DNA of 64,000 nt from Paenibacillus oleatilyticus (GCF_018998565.1 NZ_JAHNZO010000014.1:1-64000); one strand, 5' to 3'; shown: positions 7,878 through 17,744, counted from the stretch's first letter. The notes: generated by a model from the letters alone, not told the origin. Program-made: numbers and translations.

Positions 7878-8774
7878 ATGAGCATCGAGCAATTGAAAGT
7901 GTTTGTGACGGTGGCGGAGCTGCAGCATTTTTCACGTGCCGCGGAGCTGCTGCATTTGTCTCAGCCGGGGGTCAGCATGCATATCCGCAGCTTGGAGAAC
8001 GAGTTCGGGACGAAGCTGCTTCATCGTTCGTCGAAGCGGGTGAAGCTGACGGAGGCAGGGGAAATCTTGTATCGTCAAGCGAAGGCGATCCTGCTGCAAT
8101 ATGAGACGGCAAAGCATGAGATCGACAGGCTGAACCAGGTCGTCTCCGGTAGTTTGAGCGTGGGGGCAAGCTTCACGATCGGAGAGTTTCTTCTACCAAA
8201 GCTGCTGGCAAGCTATGCGAGGCTGTATCCGGGGGTGGAGGTTCAGGTCACCGTCGGCAATACGGATGAAATCGAGCGGCTCGTGCAGGCGCACGAACTG
8301 GAGGTCGGGCTGGTCGAAGGAGAGCTGCAGCGGCCGGGGATTCGCTCGGAGACGTTCATGGAGGACGAGATGATCGTGGCCGTTCCGGCGGGCCATCCGC
8401 TTGCGGCTTACCGGGAAGTGACGCCGGAGGCTTTGCAGGATCAAGTCTGGATATTCCGCGAGGTCGGCTCCGGTACCCGGGCTTACAGCGACCGGCTGAT
8501 CCGCGAATGGGGATTGCGGGTGCAGCGGGCTTACGTGCTGAGCAGCACGCAAGGCGTCAAGGAGACGGTTGCGGCCGGACTTGGCATTGCCGTACTGTCG
8601 CGTTGGACCGTAGGACGGATGCTTGCGACGGAGGAGCTGAAAGAGCTGCGGATTCGCGGCCAGCGGCTGACCCGTTTGCTGTCGCTGATTCAAGGCGAGG
8701 AGCGGGCGGGGACGCTTGCGCTGGACCGGTTCGTCCAGCAGGTGAGAGGGCTTCGCACGGCCTCTTCCGGTTGA
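7878..8774 (+). CDS. LysR-family transcriptional regulator (CysL-like)
   Basis: A 298-residue LysR protein. The N-terminal winged helix-turn-helix is MSIEQLKVFVTVAELQHFSR then AAELLHLSQPGVSMHIRSLE, and a periplasmic-binding-protein-like effector domain follows from about residue 90 (GSLSVGASFTIGEFLLPKLL). The start was set at 7878, where the family alignment begins; the open frame extends to 7821 without a convincing ribosome binding site. It resembles CysL/CbbR-type regulators, but the effector and targets are not evident: neither neighbour is a typical target. hprK follows after 58 bp. Confidence 0.82.
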   Translation: MSIEQLKVFVTVAELQHFSRAAELLHLSQPGVSMHIRSLENEFGTKLLHRSSKRVKLTEAGEILYRQAKAILLQYETAKHEIDRLNQVVSGSLSVGASFTIGEFLLPKLLASYARLYPGVEVQVTVGNTDEIERLVQAHELEVGLVEGELQRPGIRSETFMEDEMIVAVPAGHPLAAYREVTPEALQDQVWIFREVGSGTRAYSDRLIREWGLRVQRAYVLSSTQGVKETVAAGLGIAVLSRWTVGRMLATEELKELRIRGQRLTRLLSLIQGEERAGTLALDRFVQQVRGLRTASSG

Positions 8775-8832
8775 TTTATGCGGCTGATTCCTTTAGGATG
8801 AGGATATTGGGATAAAAAGGAGAAAGATCACG

Positions 8833-9771
8833 ATGCCGAAAAAAGTGAAAGTATCGGATTTGGTGAGAGAGTTCCATCTGGAGATTATTTGCGGCGAAGA
8901 GGGACTGAAGCGTCCGATCGTCACGGCGGATTTGTACCGTCCCGGGCTCGAGATGGCTGGCTATTACGAATTCCATCCGACGGACCGGGTCCAAATTCTC
9001 GGCAAAACGGAGCTGACGTTCTTCGACGGGTTGTCGTCGGAAGAGCGGATGGACCGGATGCACCGGCTGTGTGCGCCGGAGGAGACACCCTGCATTATTA
9101 TCAGCCGCGGGATGGACGCGCCGATCGAGCTGCTGGCCGCGGCCAACGACCATCAGATCACGGTCGTTCGGACGGCGATGGCGACGACGATTTTGGCCAG
9201 CCGCGTAACGAACTTTCTGGAAAACCGGCTTGCCCCTACGACGACGATTCATGGGGTGCTGGTTGATGTATATGGTATCGGCATGCTGATTTCCGGGTCC
9301 AGCGGTATCGGTAAAAGCGAAACGGCATTGGAGTTGGTGAAGCGGGGACACCGGCTGATCGCTGACGATGCGGTGGAAATCCGTCAAACGGCCGACCATC
9401 AGCTGATCGGCAATGCGCCTGAATTAATCCGGCACCTGCTTGAAATCCGCGGCATCGGGATTATTAACGTCATGACGCTGTTCGGCGCCGGTGCGGTGCG
9501 TACTGAGAAGAAAATATCGGTCGTCGTTAAGCTGGAGACTTGGCAGCAGGACAAACAATACGACCGGCTCGGCCTGGACGAGGAAACGACGCAGATTATC
9601 GATACGAACATACCGCTTGTAACGGTTCCGGTGCGGCCGGGACGAAATCTGGCGGTTATTATTGAGGTTGCGGCGATGAACTTCCGCTTGAAACGGATGG
9701 GCTATAACGCGGCCCTGCAGTTTACGAATAAGCTGACCGAGTCGCTCGCGGAGGACATGGACGATTTGTAA
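8833..9771 (+). CDS. hprK: HPr(Ser) kinase/phosphorylase
   Basis: This 312-residue protein has the P-loop [18 protein letters not shown] followed by [11 protein letters not shown], then the HprK signature region [17 protein letters not shown]. HprK phosphorylates Ser46 of HPr and Crh-type proteins when glycolytic intermediates are high and removes the phosphate when they fall, setting CcpA-dependent catabolite repression. An HPr-family substrate with Ser46 is encoded at 28641. AAAGGAG precedes the ATG. It starts the conserved hprK-lgt-ppaX-yvoF order known from Bacillus; a yvoD-like gene found in B. subtilis is absent. Confidence 0.95.
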   Translation: MPKKVKVSDLVREFHLEIICGEEGLKRPIVTADLYRPGLEMAGYYEFHPTDRVQILGKTELTFFDGLSSEERMDRMHRLCAPEETPCIIISRGMDAPIELLAAANDHQITVVRTAMATTILASRVTNFLENRLAPTTTIHGVLVDVYGIGMLISGSSGIGKSETALELVKRGHRLIADDAVEIRQTADHQLIGNAPELIRHLLEIRGIGIINVMTLFGAGAVRTEKKISVVVKLETWQQDKQYDRLGLDEETTQIIDTNIPLVTVPVRPGRNLAVIIEVAAMNFRLKRMGYNAALQFTNKLTESLAEDMDDL

Positions 9772-9827
9772 GGGAAGCCCCGATTTTGAAGGGGGATAAT
9801 TTTTGGCATAAGGAAGGAGTCACAAGC

Positions 9828-10814
9828 ATGTTTCTCGCGATTAATCCGATTGCTTTTGCGCTCGGTCCGTTGAGCGTCCGTTGGTACGGCATCATCTTGG
9901 GGACGGCGGCGCTGGTCGGTCTGCTGCTTGCGATTCGAGAAGGCAAACGGTTCCGCATGTCTCCGGACTTCTTCATGGATCTGGTGTTGATCGGGGTTCC
10001 GTCAGCGATCGTTGGCGCAAGAATTTACTATGTCGCTTTCAAATGGGAAGATTATCAAGATAATCTATGGAAAGTCTTTGCCGTTTGGGAAGGCGGTATT
10101 GCCATCTACGGGGCGCTGATCGGCGCAATTATCGCGGCGGTCATTTACGTGCGGCGGAAAGGCTATTCGTTCTGGCGCATTGCCGATATTTGCGCGCCAG
10201 GCTTAATCATTGGACAAGCAATCGGGCGTTGGGGCAACTTCATTAATCAGGAAGCGCACGGCGGACCGGTGGCGGAGTCGTTCCTTAGAAACAATCTGCA
10301 TCTGCCGGACTGGCTCGTCAATCAAATGCTGATTGAAGGCCAGTATTACCATCCGACGTTTTTATATGAATCGCTCTGGAACGTCGTAGGACTCCTCCTG
10401 CTGTTCGTGCTGCGTCGGCGTTCGTTTTTGCGGGCGGGGGAGCTCTTTTTCAGTTATTTCATTTGGTATTCGATCGGGCGATTTTTCGTAGAGGGCTTGC
10501 GGACGGACAGCCTTGATTTTACGGGACCAAGCTGGCTGGCCGCGGTGATGAACGGCATGTGGTCGCCGATGAAAGCTTTCGGCTTCGAGCCCGGATTCAT
10601 GACCTACGGAGGCAATGTGCGGATTTCGCAGCTTCTGGCGGTGCTGATCGTACTGGCCGCGATTGCGCTTATCATCGTTCGCCGCCGGACGGGCGCAGCT
10701 TCGGAGCGCTATAGCGATCCGATTGTACGGATCGGACAAGCCCCGGAGGAAGCGAGCGAAGCCGGTACTCGGTCGGATGGCAGCAAGGAAGCAGACGTAA
10801 AGGCAAAGGAGTAG
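9828..10814 (+). CDS. lgt: Prolipoprotein diacylglyceryl transferase
   Basis: This 328-residue integral membrane enzyme transfers diacylglycerol from phosphatidylglycerol to the lipobox cysteine of prolipoproteins. The Lgt signature GRWGNFINQEAHGG is present near residue 130, together with several hydrophobic helices and the GRFFVEGLRTDSL segment. The charged tail after about residue 285 is longer than usual. The ATG at 9828 has AAGGAAGGAG upstream; a longer frame to 9786 would add 14 hydrophilic residues and lacks support. ppaX follows 4 bp later. Confidence 0.95.
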   Translation: MFLAINPIAFALGPLSVRWYGIILGTAALVGLLLAIREGKRFRMSPDFFMDLVLIGVPSAIVGARIYYVAFKWEDYQDNLWKVFAVWEGGIAIYGALIGAIIAAVIYVRRKGYSFWRIADICAPGLIIGQAIGRWGNFINQEAHGGPVAESFLRNNLHLPDWLVNQMLIEGQYYHPTFLYESLWNVVGLLLLFVLRRRSFLRAGELFFSYFIWYSIGRFFVEGLRTDSLDFTGPSWLAAVMNGMWSPMKAFGFEPGFMTYGGNVRISQLLAVLIVLAAIALIIVRRRTGAASERYSDPIVRIGQAPEEASEAGTRSDGSKEADVKAKE

Positions 10815-10818
10815 CAGC

Positions 10819-11466
10819 ATGATACAAACTGTGTTATTTGATCTGGACGGAACGATTGTCGATACGAACGAGCTCATTATTCAGTCGTTCTTGCATACGT
10901 TTGAGGGAATAACGGCAGAGCCGGTTACCCGGGAGCATATTGTTCCGAACATGGGACGGCCGTTGATCGAGCAGATGGTGTTCTTTTCCGGACGGGAGCA
11001 GGTGGACGATTTGGTGCAAAAGTACCGGGCGTTCAACATTGCGCATCATGACGAGCTGGTGCGGGAATTTCCCTATGTGCGCGAGACGGTAGCCAAGCTG
11101 CATGCCGCCGGCGTCAAGCTGGGCGTGGTGACGAGCAAAATCCGGCAGACGACGGAAATGGGGCTGAAGCTGACGGGGCTGTACGACTACTTCGGCACGA
11201 TCGTGACAGTGGACGACGTCGGGAGAGCGAAGCCGGACCCGGAAGGAATTCACAAAGCGGTCCGGGAGCTCGGCGGCGACCCCTCTTCCGCGCTGATGGT
11301 CGGAGACAGCCACTATGATATCGAAGCGGCGCACAATGCGGGCATTCCGTCGGTGGCGGTCGCCTGGTCGCTGAAAGGGACCGAATATTTGAAACAGTAT
11401 AACCCGACCCATATCATTCAAGATATGCGCGATATTGTGCCGATCGTCGGGATCGAGGAGAAATAA
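10819..11466 (+). CDS. ppaX: Pyrophosphatase PpaX (HAD family)
   Basis: A 215-residue HAD hydrolase with motif I DLDGTIVDT, motif II VVTSK, and motif III/IV KPDPEG and MVGDSHYDIEAA. In B. subtilis PpaX hydrolyses the pyrophosphate released when HprK dephosphorylates HPr with inorganic phosphate. Its position two genes after hprK fits that role. GGAG lies nine bases before the ATG; it nearly abuts lgt. Confidence 0.9.
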   Translation: MIQTVLFDLDGTIVDTNELIIQSFLHTFEGITAEPVTREHIVPNMGRPLIEQMVFFSGREQVDDLVQKYRAFNIAHHDELVREFPYVRETVAKLHAAGVKLGVVTSKIRQTTEMGLKLTGLYDYFGTIVTVDDVGRAKPDPEGIHKAVRELGGDPSSALMVGDSHYDIEAAHNAGIPSVAVAWSLKGTEYLKQYNPTHIIQDMRDIVPIVGIEEK

Positions 11467-11469
11467 CGC

Positions 11470-11976
11470 TTGAGAAACACGGACAACTATCCGGTGGAAG
11501 GGCCGAACTCGCTGTGGCAGGTATATAAGACGATCAGCCGTTTCAAGGCGGTTCGCAATTTTATTTTTATCCAAATTTCCAGGTATGCTCCCTCCTTGCC
11601 ACTGAAACGGTGGATCTACCGCCGCGTGCTTGGAATGAAGGTAGGGGAGCATGCCTCCTTTGCGTTGATGGTGATGGTGGATGTATTTTTTCCGGAGAAG
11701 ATCGAGGTCGGAGACAATACGATTATCGGCTACAATTCGACGATTCTAACGCATGAGTATTTGATCAAGGAATACCGGCTCGGACGGGTGAAAATCGGGT
11801 CGCATGTGATGATCGGAGCGAATACGACGATTTTGCCCGGGGTGACGATTGGCGATCACGCGGTCGTAGGTGCGGGTTCGGTCGTGCATAAGGATGTCGC
11901 GCCGTACAGCTTTGTGGCGGGGAATCCGCTTCAAGTGATCCGGGAGGATGTGCGCATGACGGAGCAGGATAAATGA
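11470..11976 (+). CDS. Left-handed beta-helix acyltransferase (YvoF type)
   Basis: A 168-residue protein with the hexapeptide-repeat pattern of bacterial O-acetyltransferases: VGDNTIIGYNSTILTHEY, then VKIGSHVMIGANTTILPGVTIGDHAVVGAGSVV and the capping DVAPYSFVAGNP. It probably transfers an acetyl group from acetyl-CoA to a sugar or similar acceptor; the acceptor is unknown. Gene order matches yvoF of B. subtilis. The start is TTG at 11470, three bases after the ppaX stop, with GAGGAG inside the end of ppaX. Confidence 0.85.
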   Translation: MRNTDNYPVEGPNSLWQVYKTISRFKAVRNFIFIQISRYAPSLPLKRWIYRRVLGMKVGEHASFALMVMVDVFFPEKIEVGDNTIIGYNSTILTHEYLIKEYRLGRVKIGSHVMIGANTTILPGVTIGDHAVVGAGSVVHKDVAPYSFVAGNPLQVIREDVRMTEQDK

Positions 11977-12010
11977 GTCGGCGCGTTTTAGAAATTGCGA
12001 ATTTAATATT

Positions 12011-12039
12011 TTGCAAAAGTTAACATTATGTTCTATAAT
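12011..12039 (+). promoter_or_regulatory. Sigma-A promoter of the small toxin gene
   Basis: TTGCAA, a 17-base spacer and a perfect TATAAT. Predicted transcription starts near 12046, giving a leader of about 60 nt before the small hydrophobic reading frame. Confidence 0.75.
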
Positions 12040-12067
12040 ACGGCTTGTACAATAAAAAGGCTTGCAA

Positions 12068-12226
12068 GGGCGGTCGGCTAGTCTCCCGGAAGGGAGGTGA
12101 TGCCTGTGGAGGTTAAGGACACGCTGACTTTAATGATCGGCTTCGGGATGCTGGTTATTACGCTGCTTACGCTGATAGTTAACATCATCGTCGCTCTTAT
12201 CCAAAACAAAAAGAAATAGACCGCCC
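12068..12226 (+). promoter_or_regulatory. Predicted 5'-3' long-distance pairing in the toxin mRNA
   Basis: GGGCGGTC at 12068-12075 in the leader is perfectly complementary to GACCGCCC at 12219-12226, which overlaps the stop codon. A related 11-base match exists between 12069-12079 and 12270-12280. Long-distance pairing that keeps the full-length mRNA untranslated is a known feature of type I toxin messages. The function here is inferred. Confidence 0.5.
12106..12219 (+). CDS. Small hydrophobic putative holin-like (TxpA/Hol_Tox type) toxin
   Basis: This 37-residue peptide starts MEVKDTLTLMIGFGMLVITL, continues as one membrane helix and ends QNKKK. The MEVKDTLTLMI start, the single helix and the lysine tail are the pattern of the 'putative holin-like toxin' family of Firmicutes, a type I toxin group. 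GGGAGG sits eight bases before the GTG at 12106; an ATG at 12100 in frame would give two more residues but is too close to it. A strong promoter lies upstream, a hairpin terminator overlaps the stop codon, and a promoter on the opposite strand reads back across the 3' end, as expected for an antisense antitoxin RNA. It sits between the yvoF-type gene and hisZ. Confidence 0.8.
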   Translation: MEVKDTLTLMIGFGMLVITLLTLIVNIIVALIQNKKK

Positions 12227-12334
12227 ATCGCGAATGGAATACGGTCTATTTCACGATCATTCCTTATTCAGCCGACCGCCTTTGAAGCGGCTATTGTACC
12301 TGGGGAGCACGGTGGCAGCCGTTGCTCCCTTGTA
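12203..12334 (-). ncRNA. Predicted antisense antitoxin RNA
   Basis: Inferred from a consensus-like minus-strand promoter (-10 at 12341-12346) and the bidirectional hairpin at 12214-12251, which on this strand is followed by CTTTTTGTTTT. The transcript would be about 130 nt, contain the GGGAGCA/TGCTCCC hairpin (12303-12329) near its 5' end, and overlap the last codons and terminator of the toxin mRNA. The arrangement resembles RatA opposite TxpA. The ends are estimates. Confidence 0.55.
12214..12251. terminator. Bidirectional hairpin terminator shared by toxin mRNA and antisense RNA
   Basis: AAATAGACCG at 12214-12223 pairs perfectly with CGGTCTATTT at 12242-12251. The T-rich tail is short on the plus strand (TATTTCAC) and better on the minus strand (CTATTTCTTTTTG). 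It overlaps the toxin stop codon. Confidence 0.65.
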
Positions 12335-12340
12335 TTGTTT

Positions 12341-12369
12341 ATTATATGCTCTTGCCTTTATTCGTGCAA
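12341..12369 (-). promoter_or_regulatory. Minus-strand promoter for the antisense RNA
   Basis: Read on the minus strand: TTGCAC (12369-12364), a 17-base spacer and a perfect TATAAT (12346-12341). No open reading frame lies downstream on that strand, which supports an RNA product. Confidence 0.7.
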
Positions 12370-12421
12370 CCGGGATCCATGCAATCGAATCATTGACGAA
12401 TCAAGCGTTCCCGTGATAAAC

Positions 12422-12451
12422 TTACGATTACATTCTTTATTTTGGTAGTAT
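12422..12451 (+). promoter_or_regulatory. Possible promoter of the his operon
   Basis: TTACGA, an 18-base spacer and TAGTAT lie about 45 bp before the hisZ start. The match to consensus is modest. No His T-box leader is visible upstream. Confidence 0.35.
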
Positions 12452-12494
12452 GGTAGCGCACTAAAGCAAAATTAAAGATAGCAGGGTGAAGACG

Positions 12495-13700
12495 GTGTCC
12501 AAACCGAAGGTGTTTGAAAAGCCGACAGGCGTAAAAGATTACCTCCCCGAAGCGGCGGCCAAGCTCCGCCGCATCGAGTATAAAGTCATGCAGTGCATGG
12601 AGCGCTGGGGCTATAGAGAAATTATTACTCCTACTCTGGAGTATTACGATACCGTTGGGGTAGCCAGCTCGACGGAGGACAAAAAGCTGTTCAAGCTGCT
12701 GGACCGGAACGGAACGACGCTTGTGATGCGTTCCGATATGACGGCGCCGATCGCCCGGGTGGCCTCCTCGCTGCTCAAGGAGCATCCGTTTCCGCTGCGG
12801 CTCTCGTATCAAGCGAACGTATTTCGGGCGTTCGAGGCCGAAGCGGGGCGGGATGCGGAGTTTTTCCAGACCGGTGTGGAGCTGATCGGCGATGCTTCCA
12901 GCGAAGCCGATGCCGAGGTGATCGCCTTGGCGATCGCTTGCTTGCAAGCGGCCGGCGTACAGCAGTTCAAGATCGCCCTCGGCCATGTGGGCTTCCTCAA
13001 CGGCTTGTTCCAAGAGACGCTGCAGCAGCGTCAGGACGCGCAAACCGCGCTGAAAGCGTGCCTGCTCAGCCGCGATCACGTCGGCTACCGGGAGACGATC
13101 AAGTCGCTCGGCCTCTCTCGGGAAGTGCAGCACGAACTGGAAGGTATCCTCCGGCTGCGCGGGGGAGAGGAGATTTGCCGTCAGGCGCGGCAGGTAACGA
13201 AGGACCCCGTCGCCCAGCATGCCATTGCGCATCTGTGCGAAATCTGGGATGTGCTAGAAGCATACGGTGTCAGTGAACATGTACTGATCGATCTGACGAT
13301 GATCGGCGATTTCTCGTACTATACGGGGATGACGTTTGAAGGCTACGCTGCGGATATGGGCTTTCCCGTATGCAGCGGAGGGCGCTATGACAACCTGCTG
13401 GCACAGTTCGGGCGTCCGGCGCCGGCAACGGGCTTCGCGCTCAAAACGAACCGGATCCTGGAAGTGATCGGCAAAAGCAAAGCGGAAGAAGCGCCGCAGC
13501 GCGTGCTGATCGTCTACACAGAGCGTTATCGTGCGGCGGCACTGGCTAAGGCAAGGGAGTACCGCTCGCAAGAAGGCTTTATTGCGGAGACGCGTCTTTT
13601 GGCGGACGGACAACAAGGGCTGAATGCGGTACGGCAAGCAGACGGCGCGCTGCAAGTGCACGGCTCCCGCTATTGCGACATCATATCGTTTACGGAGTAA
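12495..13700 (+). CDS. hisZ: ATP phosphoribosyltransferase regulatory subunit HisZ
   Basis: A 401-residue HisRS-like protein without tRNA charging function. It starts [18 protein letters not shown] and has class II synthetase-like motifs ([52 protein letters not shown]). HisZ forms a hetero-octamer with the short HisG and is needed for its activity and histidine feedback. The short HisG encoded next confirms the HisZ assignment. GTG at 12495 has AGGGTG six bases upstream; GTG at 12486 is the alternative. It is the first gene of the his operon. Confidence 0.93.
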   Translation: MSKPKVFEKPTGVKDYLPEAAAKLRRIEYKVMQCMERWGYREIITPTLEYYDTVGVASSTEDKKLFKLLDRNGTTLVMRSDMTAPIARVASSLLKEHPFPLRLSYQANVFRAFEAEAGRDAEFFQTGVELIGDASSEADAEVIALAIACLQAAGVQQFKIALGHVGFLNGLFQETLQQRQDAQTALKACLLSRDHVGYRETIKSLGLSREVQHELEGILRLRGGEEICRQARQVTKDPVAQHAIAHLCEIWDVLEAYGVSEHVLIDLTMIGDFSYYTGMTFEGYAADMGFPVCSGGRYDNLLAQFGRPAPATGFALKTNRILEVIGKSKAEEAPQRVLIVYTERYRAAALAKAREYRSQEGFIAETRLLADGQQGLNAVRQADGALQVHGSRYCDIISFTE

Positions 13701-13713
13701 GGAGGGGCAGCGC

Positions 13714-14355
13714 ATGCAGGACTTATTGAAGGTGGCAATGCCCAAAGGGCGTATTTATAAACAGGCTTCCAAGCTGTTCCGCGAAGCGGGGCTCGCGATC
13801 CCCGAGGAGACGGACGATTCGCGCAAGCTGATTATTGCCGTTCCGGAGGCGCGGATGGAATTCATTATGGCGAAGCCGGTCGATGTGCCGACCTACGTCG
13901 AATACGGCGTGGCGGATATCGGCGTCGTCGGCAAAGACGTGCTGATGGAGGAGAACCGGGACGTATACGAGCTGCTGGATCTCGGGATCGCGCGCTGCCG
14001 CATGTCCGTCATCGGGCTGCCGGATTGGCAGCCGGTGCTGAACCCGCGGGTGGCGACCAAATATCCGAACGTGGCCTCGCAATATTTTCGGGAGCAGGGG
14101 CAGCAGGTGGAGGTCATCAAGCTGAACGGCTCGATCGAGCTGGCCCCGCTGATCGGGCTGGCCGACCGGATCGTCGATATGGTGGAGACCGGCAGCACGA
14201 TCCGGGAAAACGGGCTGGCGGAGCATGAGCAGATATTTGCGATTACGAGCCGGCTCATTGCCAACCGCGTCAGCTACCGGATGAAAAACGACGCCATTCA
14301 GGCGCTCTGTGACCGGCTGCAGCCGGTCATTGCCGCGGTGACGGCAAAGGTATAA
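13714..14355 (+). CDS. hisG: ATP phosphoribosyltransferase catalytic subunit, short form
   Basis: A 213-residue HisG lacking the C-terminal regulatory domain of the long form, which is why HisZ is needed. It begins [17 protein letters not shown] and contains the PRPP-binding segment [18 protein letters not shown]. It catalyses the first step of histidine synthesis, joining PRPP and ATP. AAGGAGGGG precedes the ATG at 13714; the longer open frame from 13624 runs into hisZ and is not needed. Confidence 0.95.
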   Translation: MQDLLKVAMPKGRIYKQASKLFREAGLAIPEETDDSRKLIIAVPEARMEFIMAKPVDVPTYVEYGVADIGVVGKDVLMEENRDVYELLDLGIARCRMSVIGLPDWQPVLNPRVATKYPNVASQYFREQGQQVEVIKLNGSIELAPLIGLADRIVDMVETGSTIRENGLAEHEQIFAITSRLIANRVSYRMKNDAIQALCDRLQPVIAAVTAKV

Positions 14356-14400
14356 AAAAATAGGAAAAGAAATTCGCATACATTAAAGGAGGCTGCGGTC

Positions 14401-15690
14401 ATGAGAGTAATGCCCGCATCGGAATTTTCGCTGCAGCGGGAGGTCGAATACGGCACGCCCGAGCAAAACGAGAGCGTACAGCGCATCATCGAAGAGGTGC
14501 GCCGGGACGGGGATGCCGCGCTGCGCAAGTTCGCGCAGCAGTTTGACGGCGTCAAGATAGGAGAGCTGCGTGTCACGCAGGAGGAGATCGAAGCCGCCTA
14601 TGCACAGGTGGACGAGGGGTTCTTGGCGGCGCTGCGCGAAGCGGCCGCGAACGTGCGCCGCTTCCATGAGAAGCAAATGCGCAACTCGTGGATGGATCTG
14701 CAAGCCGACGGCAGCATTCTCGGCCAAGTGATCCGTCCGCTGCGACGGGTCGGGCTGTATGTGCCCGGTGGCAAGGCGGCGTATCCGTCGTCGGTGCTGA
14801 TGAACGCGATCCCGGCACAGGTCGCGGGCGTGCCCGAAATCGTGATGGTGACGCCTCCGGCCACGGCCGGGGTGGAGGGTATCAACCCGCATATTCTCGT
14901 CGCGGCCGCGGAAGCGGGCGTGCGCGAGATCTACCGCGTCGGCGGCGCGCAGGCGGTAGCTGCGCTGGCGTACGGGACAGAGTCGATTCCGGCGGCGGAC
15001 AAAATCGTCGGCCCCGGCAACATCTACGTCGCGCTGGCGAAGCGCAGCGTGTTCGGCGCGGTGGACATCGACAGCATCGCCGGGCCGAGCGAGATCGTCG
15101 TCCTGGCCGATGAGACGGCGGACGCCGCCTATGTGGCGGCGGACCTGCTGTCGCAAGCCGAGCACGACGAGATGGCGTCGGCCATTCTCGTCACGCCGTC
15201 GCGGGAGCTGGCCGAAGCGGTCCGCCTGGAGGTGGACCGCCAGTTGAGCGAGCTGCCGCGCCGCGACATTGCCGCGCAATCGATTCGCGATTACGGCGCG
15301 ATTCTCACCGTGGACAGCCTGACGGAAGGCGTCGGCGTCGTAAATCGGCTGGCGCCGGAGCATCTGGAAATCATCGTGCGCGAGCCGTTCGATTATTTGA
15401 GCCGGATCGAGAACGCCGGGGCGATTTTCCTCGGGCCTTACAGCTCGGAGCCGGTGGGGGACTATTTTGCGGGACCGAACCACGTGCTGCCGACGAATGG
15501 AACGGCACGGTTCTCTTCGCCGCTAAACGTCGACGATTTTCTGAAAAAATCGAGCGTCATCTATTACAGCAAGGAGGCGCTGCTGCGCGACGGGGAAAAG
15601 ATTATAACGCTGGCCCGTCACGAAGGGCTGGACGCGCATGCGCGGGCAATCGAAATTCGCTTGAAGAAAGAAGGGGACCAGCGTGGCTGA
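14401..15690 (+). CDS. hisD: Histidinol dehydrogenase
   Basis: A 429-residue NAD- and zinc-dependent enzyme that performs the last two oxidations from histidinol to histidine. The family signature is present around residues 225-260 ([17 protein letters not shown], then [17 protein letters not shown], which includes a zinc-binding Gln/His pair). Length matches the family. AAAGGAGG precedes the ATG. The last 8 bp overlap hisB. Confidence 0.96.
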   Translation: MRVMPASEFSLQREVEYGTPEQNESVQRIIEEVRRDGDAALRKFAQQFDGVKIGELRVTQEEIEAAYAQVDEGFLAALREAAANVRRFHEKQMRNSWMDLQADGSILGQVIRPLRRVGLYVPGGKAAYPSSVLMNAIPAQVAGVPEIVMVTPPATAGVEGINPHILVAAAEAGVREIYRVGGAQAVAALAYGTESIPAADKIVGPGNIYVALAKRSVFGAVDIDSIAGPSEIVVLADETADAAYVAADLLSQAEHDEMASAILVTPSRELAEAVRLEVDRQLSELPRRDIAAQSIRDYGAILTVDSLTEGVGVVNRLAPEHLEIIVREPFDYLSRIENAGAIFLGPYSSEPVGDYFAGPNHVLPTNGTARFSSPLNVDDFLKKSSVIYYSKEALLRDGEKIITLARHEGLDAHARAIEIRLKKEGDQRG

Positions 15691-16294
15691 ACAAAACATG
15701 CAAGGTGCCGGGCGCCAGGCCGAAATCGCGCGCAAAACGAATGAGACGGACATCCGGCTCGCATTTAACGTAGACGGTACCGGTGTATCCGAGATCGAAA
15801 CGGATGTACCGTTCTTAAATCATATGCTCGATCTGTTCACGAAGCATGGACAGTTTGATTTGAAGGTGGATGCCAAAGGCGACGTTGAGATCGACGATCA
15901 TCATACGGTCGAGGACATCGGCATCTGCCTCGGACAGACGCTGCGCGAGGCGCTCGGCGACAAGAAAGGAATCAAGCGCTACGCCAACGTATTCATCCCG
16001 ATGGATGAAGCGCTGGCACAGGTGGCGATCGATATCAGCAACCGGCCGCATCTCGAATACCGGGCCCAATATCCGTCGGCGACGGTCGGCAGCTTTACGA
16101 CGGAGCTGGTACACGAATTTTTGTGGAAATTTGCGCTGGAAGCGCGAATTACGCTGCATGTCATCGTGCACTATGGGCATAACACGCACCATATGGTCGA
16201 AGCGGTATTCAAGGCGCTCGGACGGGCGCTTGACGAGGCGACGAGCATCGATCCCCGCGTACAGGGCGTTCCGTCGACGAAAGGGGTCCTGTAA
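15683..16294 (+). CDS. hisB: Imidazoleglycerol-phosphate dehydratase
   Basis: A 203-residue monofunctional HisB with the metal-binding histidine repeats [24 protein letters not shown] and HNTHHMVEA. It removes water from imidazole glycerol phosphate. The GTG start at 15683 overlaps the hisD stop by 8 bp. No histidinol-phosphatase domain is fused; that step is supplied by hisJ. Confidence 0.96.
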   Translation: MAEQNMQGAGRQAEIARKTNETDIRLAFNVDGTGVSEIETDVPFLNHMLDLFTKHGQFDLKVDAKGDVEIDDHHTVEDIGICLGQTLREALGDKKGIKRYANVFIPMDEALAQVAIDISNRPHLEYRAQYPSATVGSFTTELVHEFLWKFALEARITLHVIVHYGHNTHHMVEAVFKALGRALDEATSIDPRVQGVPSTKGVL

Positions 16295-16297
16295 TCC

Positions 16298-16906
16298 ATG
16301 ATCGCCATCATCGATTACGGCATGGGCAACCTGCACAGCGTCGCTTCGGCGGTGGAACGGCTGGGCTACCGCGGCGTGATCGTTTCGGACGAGCAGGAGC
16401 TGCTTGAGGCGGAAGGAGCCATTCTTCCCGGCGTCGGGGCGTTCGGCGATGCGATGGATCACCTGCGCGAATCGGAGCTGGATGCGGCCGTGAAGCGTTA
16501 TGCGGACAGCGGCAAGCCGCTGCTTGGCATCTGCCTGGGCATGCAGCTTTTGTTTAGCCGGAGCGAGGAGCACGGTATGTATGAAGGGCTGAACCTGCTG
16601 CCCGGCGACGTCGTCCGCTTCCGCGGCGATTATAAGGTGCCTCATATGGGATGGAACAAACTGGAACTTCTGCAGGCAAGCCCGCTGTTTGAAGAGGTAG
16701 AAGAGGGGCATGTGTACTTCGTGCACTCGTTTCATGTGAAGCCAGAGCAGCCGGGCGATCTGCTGGCGGTGACGGATTACTATCAGCAGGTGACGGCCAT
16801 CGTCGGCCGCAATAACGTATTCGGGATGCAGTTTCACCCTGAGAAAAGCGGCAGCGTTGGCATGAAGCTGCTCGGCAATTTTCTTGCGCTGTGTACGCGT
16901 AAATAG
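16298..16906 (+). CDS. hisH: Imidazole glycerol phosphate synthase, glutaminase subunit
   Basis: A 202-residue class I glutamine amidotransferase. The nucleophile Cys lies in [11 protein letters not shown], and the His and Glu of the triad in [11 protein letters not shown]. It hydrolyses glutamine and channels ammonia to HisF. The ATG is three bases after the hisB stop. Confidence 0.95.
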   Translation: MIAIIDYGMGNLHSVASAVERLGYRGVIVSDEQELLEAEGAILPGVGAFGDAMDHLRESELDAAVKRYADSGKPLLGICLGMQLLFSRSEEHGMYEGLNLLPGDVVRFRGDYKVPHMGWNKLELLQASPLFEEVEEGHVYFVHSFHVKPEQPGDLLAVTDYYQQVTAIVGRNNVFGMQFHPEKSGSVGMKLLGNFLALCTRK

Positions 16907-16994
16907 ACGAGCCGTCTGCTTGGCTCCGGTAAGTCAGACCGGGCTTTCAAACGATCGGCGCGATTCATATTTCCAAGGTTGGAGGAACGTTTTC

Positions 16995-17723
16995 ATGTCT
17001 TCATTCATCATTTATCCCGCCATCGACATTCGCGGGGGCAAGTGCGTGCGCCTGATTCAGGGCGATTACAATCAGGAAACCGTGTATAACGAAAATCCGC
17101 TGGAGGTCGCCAAAGCTTGGGAAGCGCAGGGAGCCAAATGGATTCATCTCGTCGATCTGGACGGAGCGAAGGCGGGCTATCCGGTTAACGACAAGCTGGT
17201 CGGCGATATCGCCAAAGCCGTTAACGTTCCGGTCCAGCTCGGAGGCGGCTTGCGCACGGAAGCGGACGTGGATCATATTTTGTCGCTCGGCGTTTCGCGC
17301 ATCATTCTCGGCACGGCGGCCATCGAAAACCGCGATTTCGTGAACCGGGTGCTTCAGAAGCACGGCGACAAGGTCGCTATCGGCATCGACGCCCGGGACG
17401 GGTATGTGGCGACCCGCGGCTGGCTGGAAACGTCCGCGGTTAAGGCGGATGAGCTTGCCGCTGAGCTGGCGAAGGAAGGCGCGAAGACGTTTATTTTCAC
17501 AGATATTTCGCGCGACGGCATGATGGGCGGTCCGAACGTGGAGGCGATCGTCCATTTGGCAAAGGTATCGGGGCAGTCGGTGATCGCTTCCGGCGGCGTA
17601 AGCCGTTATGAGGACCTGGAGCGGCTGGCGCAGCATGCGGCGGACGGCGTAGGCGGCGCGATCGTCGGCAAGGCGCTGTACACCGGCAGCATCAAGCTGG
17701 AGGAAGCGCACGGACGGATATAG
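16995..17723 (+). CDS. hisA: ProFAR isomerase
   Basis: A 242-residue (beta/alpha)8-barrel starting [20 protein letters not shown], with catalytic Asp in PAIDIRGG and in the half-barrel repeat at [12 protein letters not shown]. It carries out the Amadori rearrangement of ProFAR to PRFAR. GGAGG precedes the ATG at 16995. The 88-bp gap after hisH is the widest in the hisB-hisIE run. Confidence 0.95.
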   Translation: MSSFIIYPAIDIRGGKCVRLIQGDYNQETVYNENPLEVAKAWEAQGAKWIHLVDLDGAKAGYPVNDKLVGDIAKAVNVPVQLGGGLRTEADVDHILSLGVSRIILGTAAIENRDFVNRVLQKHGDKVAIGIDARDGYVATRGWLETSAVKADELAAELAKEGAKTFIFTDISRDGMMGGPNVEAIVHLAKVSGQSVIASGGVSRYEDLERLAQHAADGVGGAIVGKALYTGSIKLEEAHGRI

Positions 17724-17744
17724 AGGCAGAAAGGAGGACGGCAT

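Noticed and set aside
9786..9827. Upstream in-frame start for lgt.
   Set aside because: It adds 14 hydrophilic residues before the first membrane helix and overlaps the SD of the 9828 start.
12303..12329. GGTGGCAGCCG within a hairpin upstream of hisZ looks a little like a T-box antiterminator.
   Set aside because: The consensus GGTGGNACCGCG is not met, no Stem I or specifier loop is seen, and the hairpin belongs better to the 5' part of the antisense RNA.
15001..15113. Long GC-rich alternative frames across hisD, hisF and rnr.
   Set aside because: Arg/Gly/Pro-rich shadow translations caused by GC-rich codons; no start signals.
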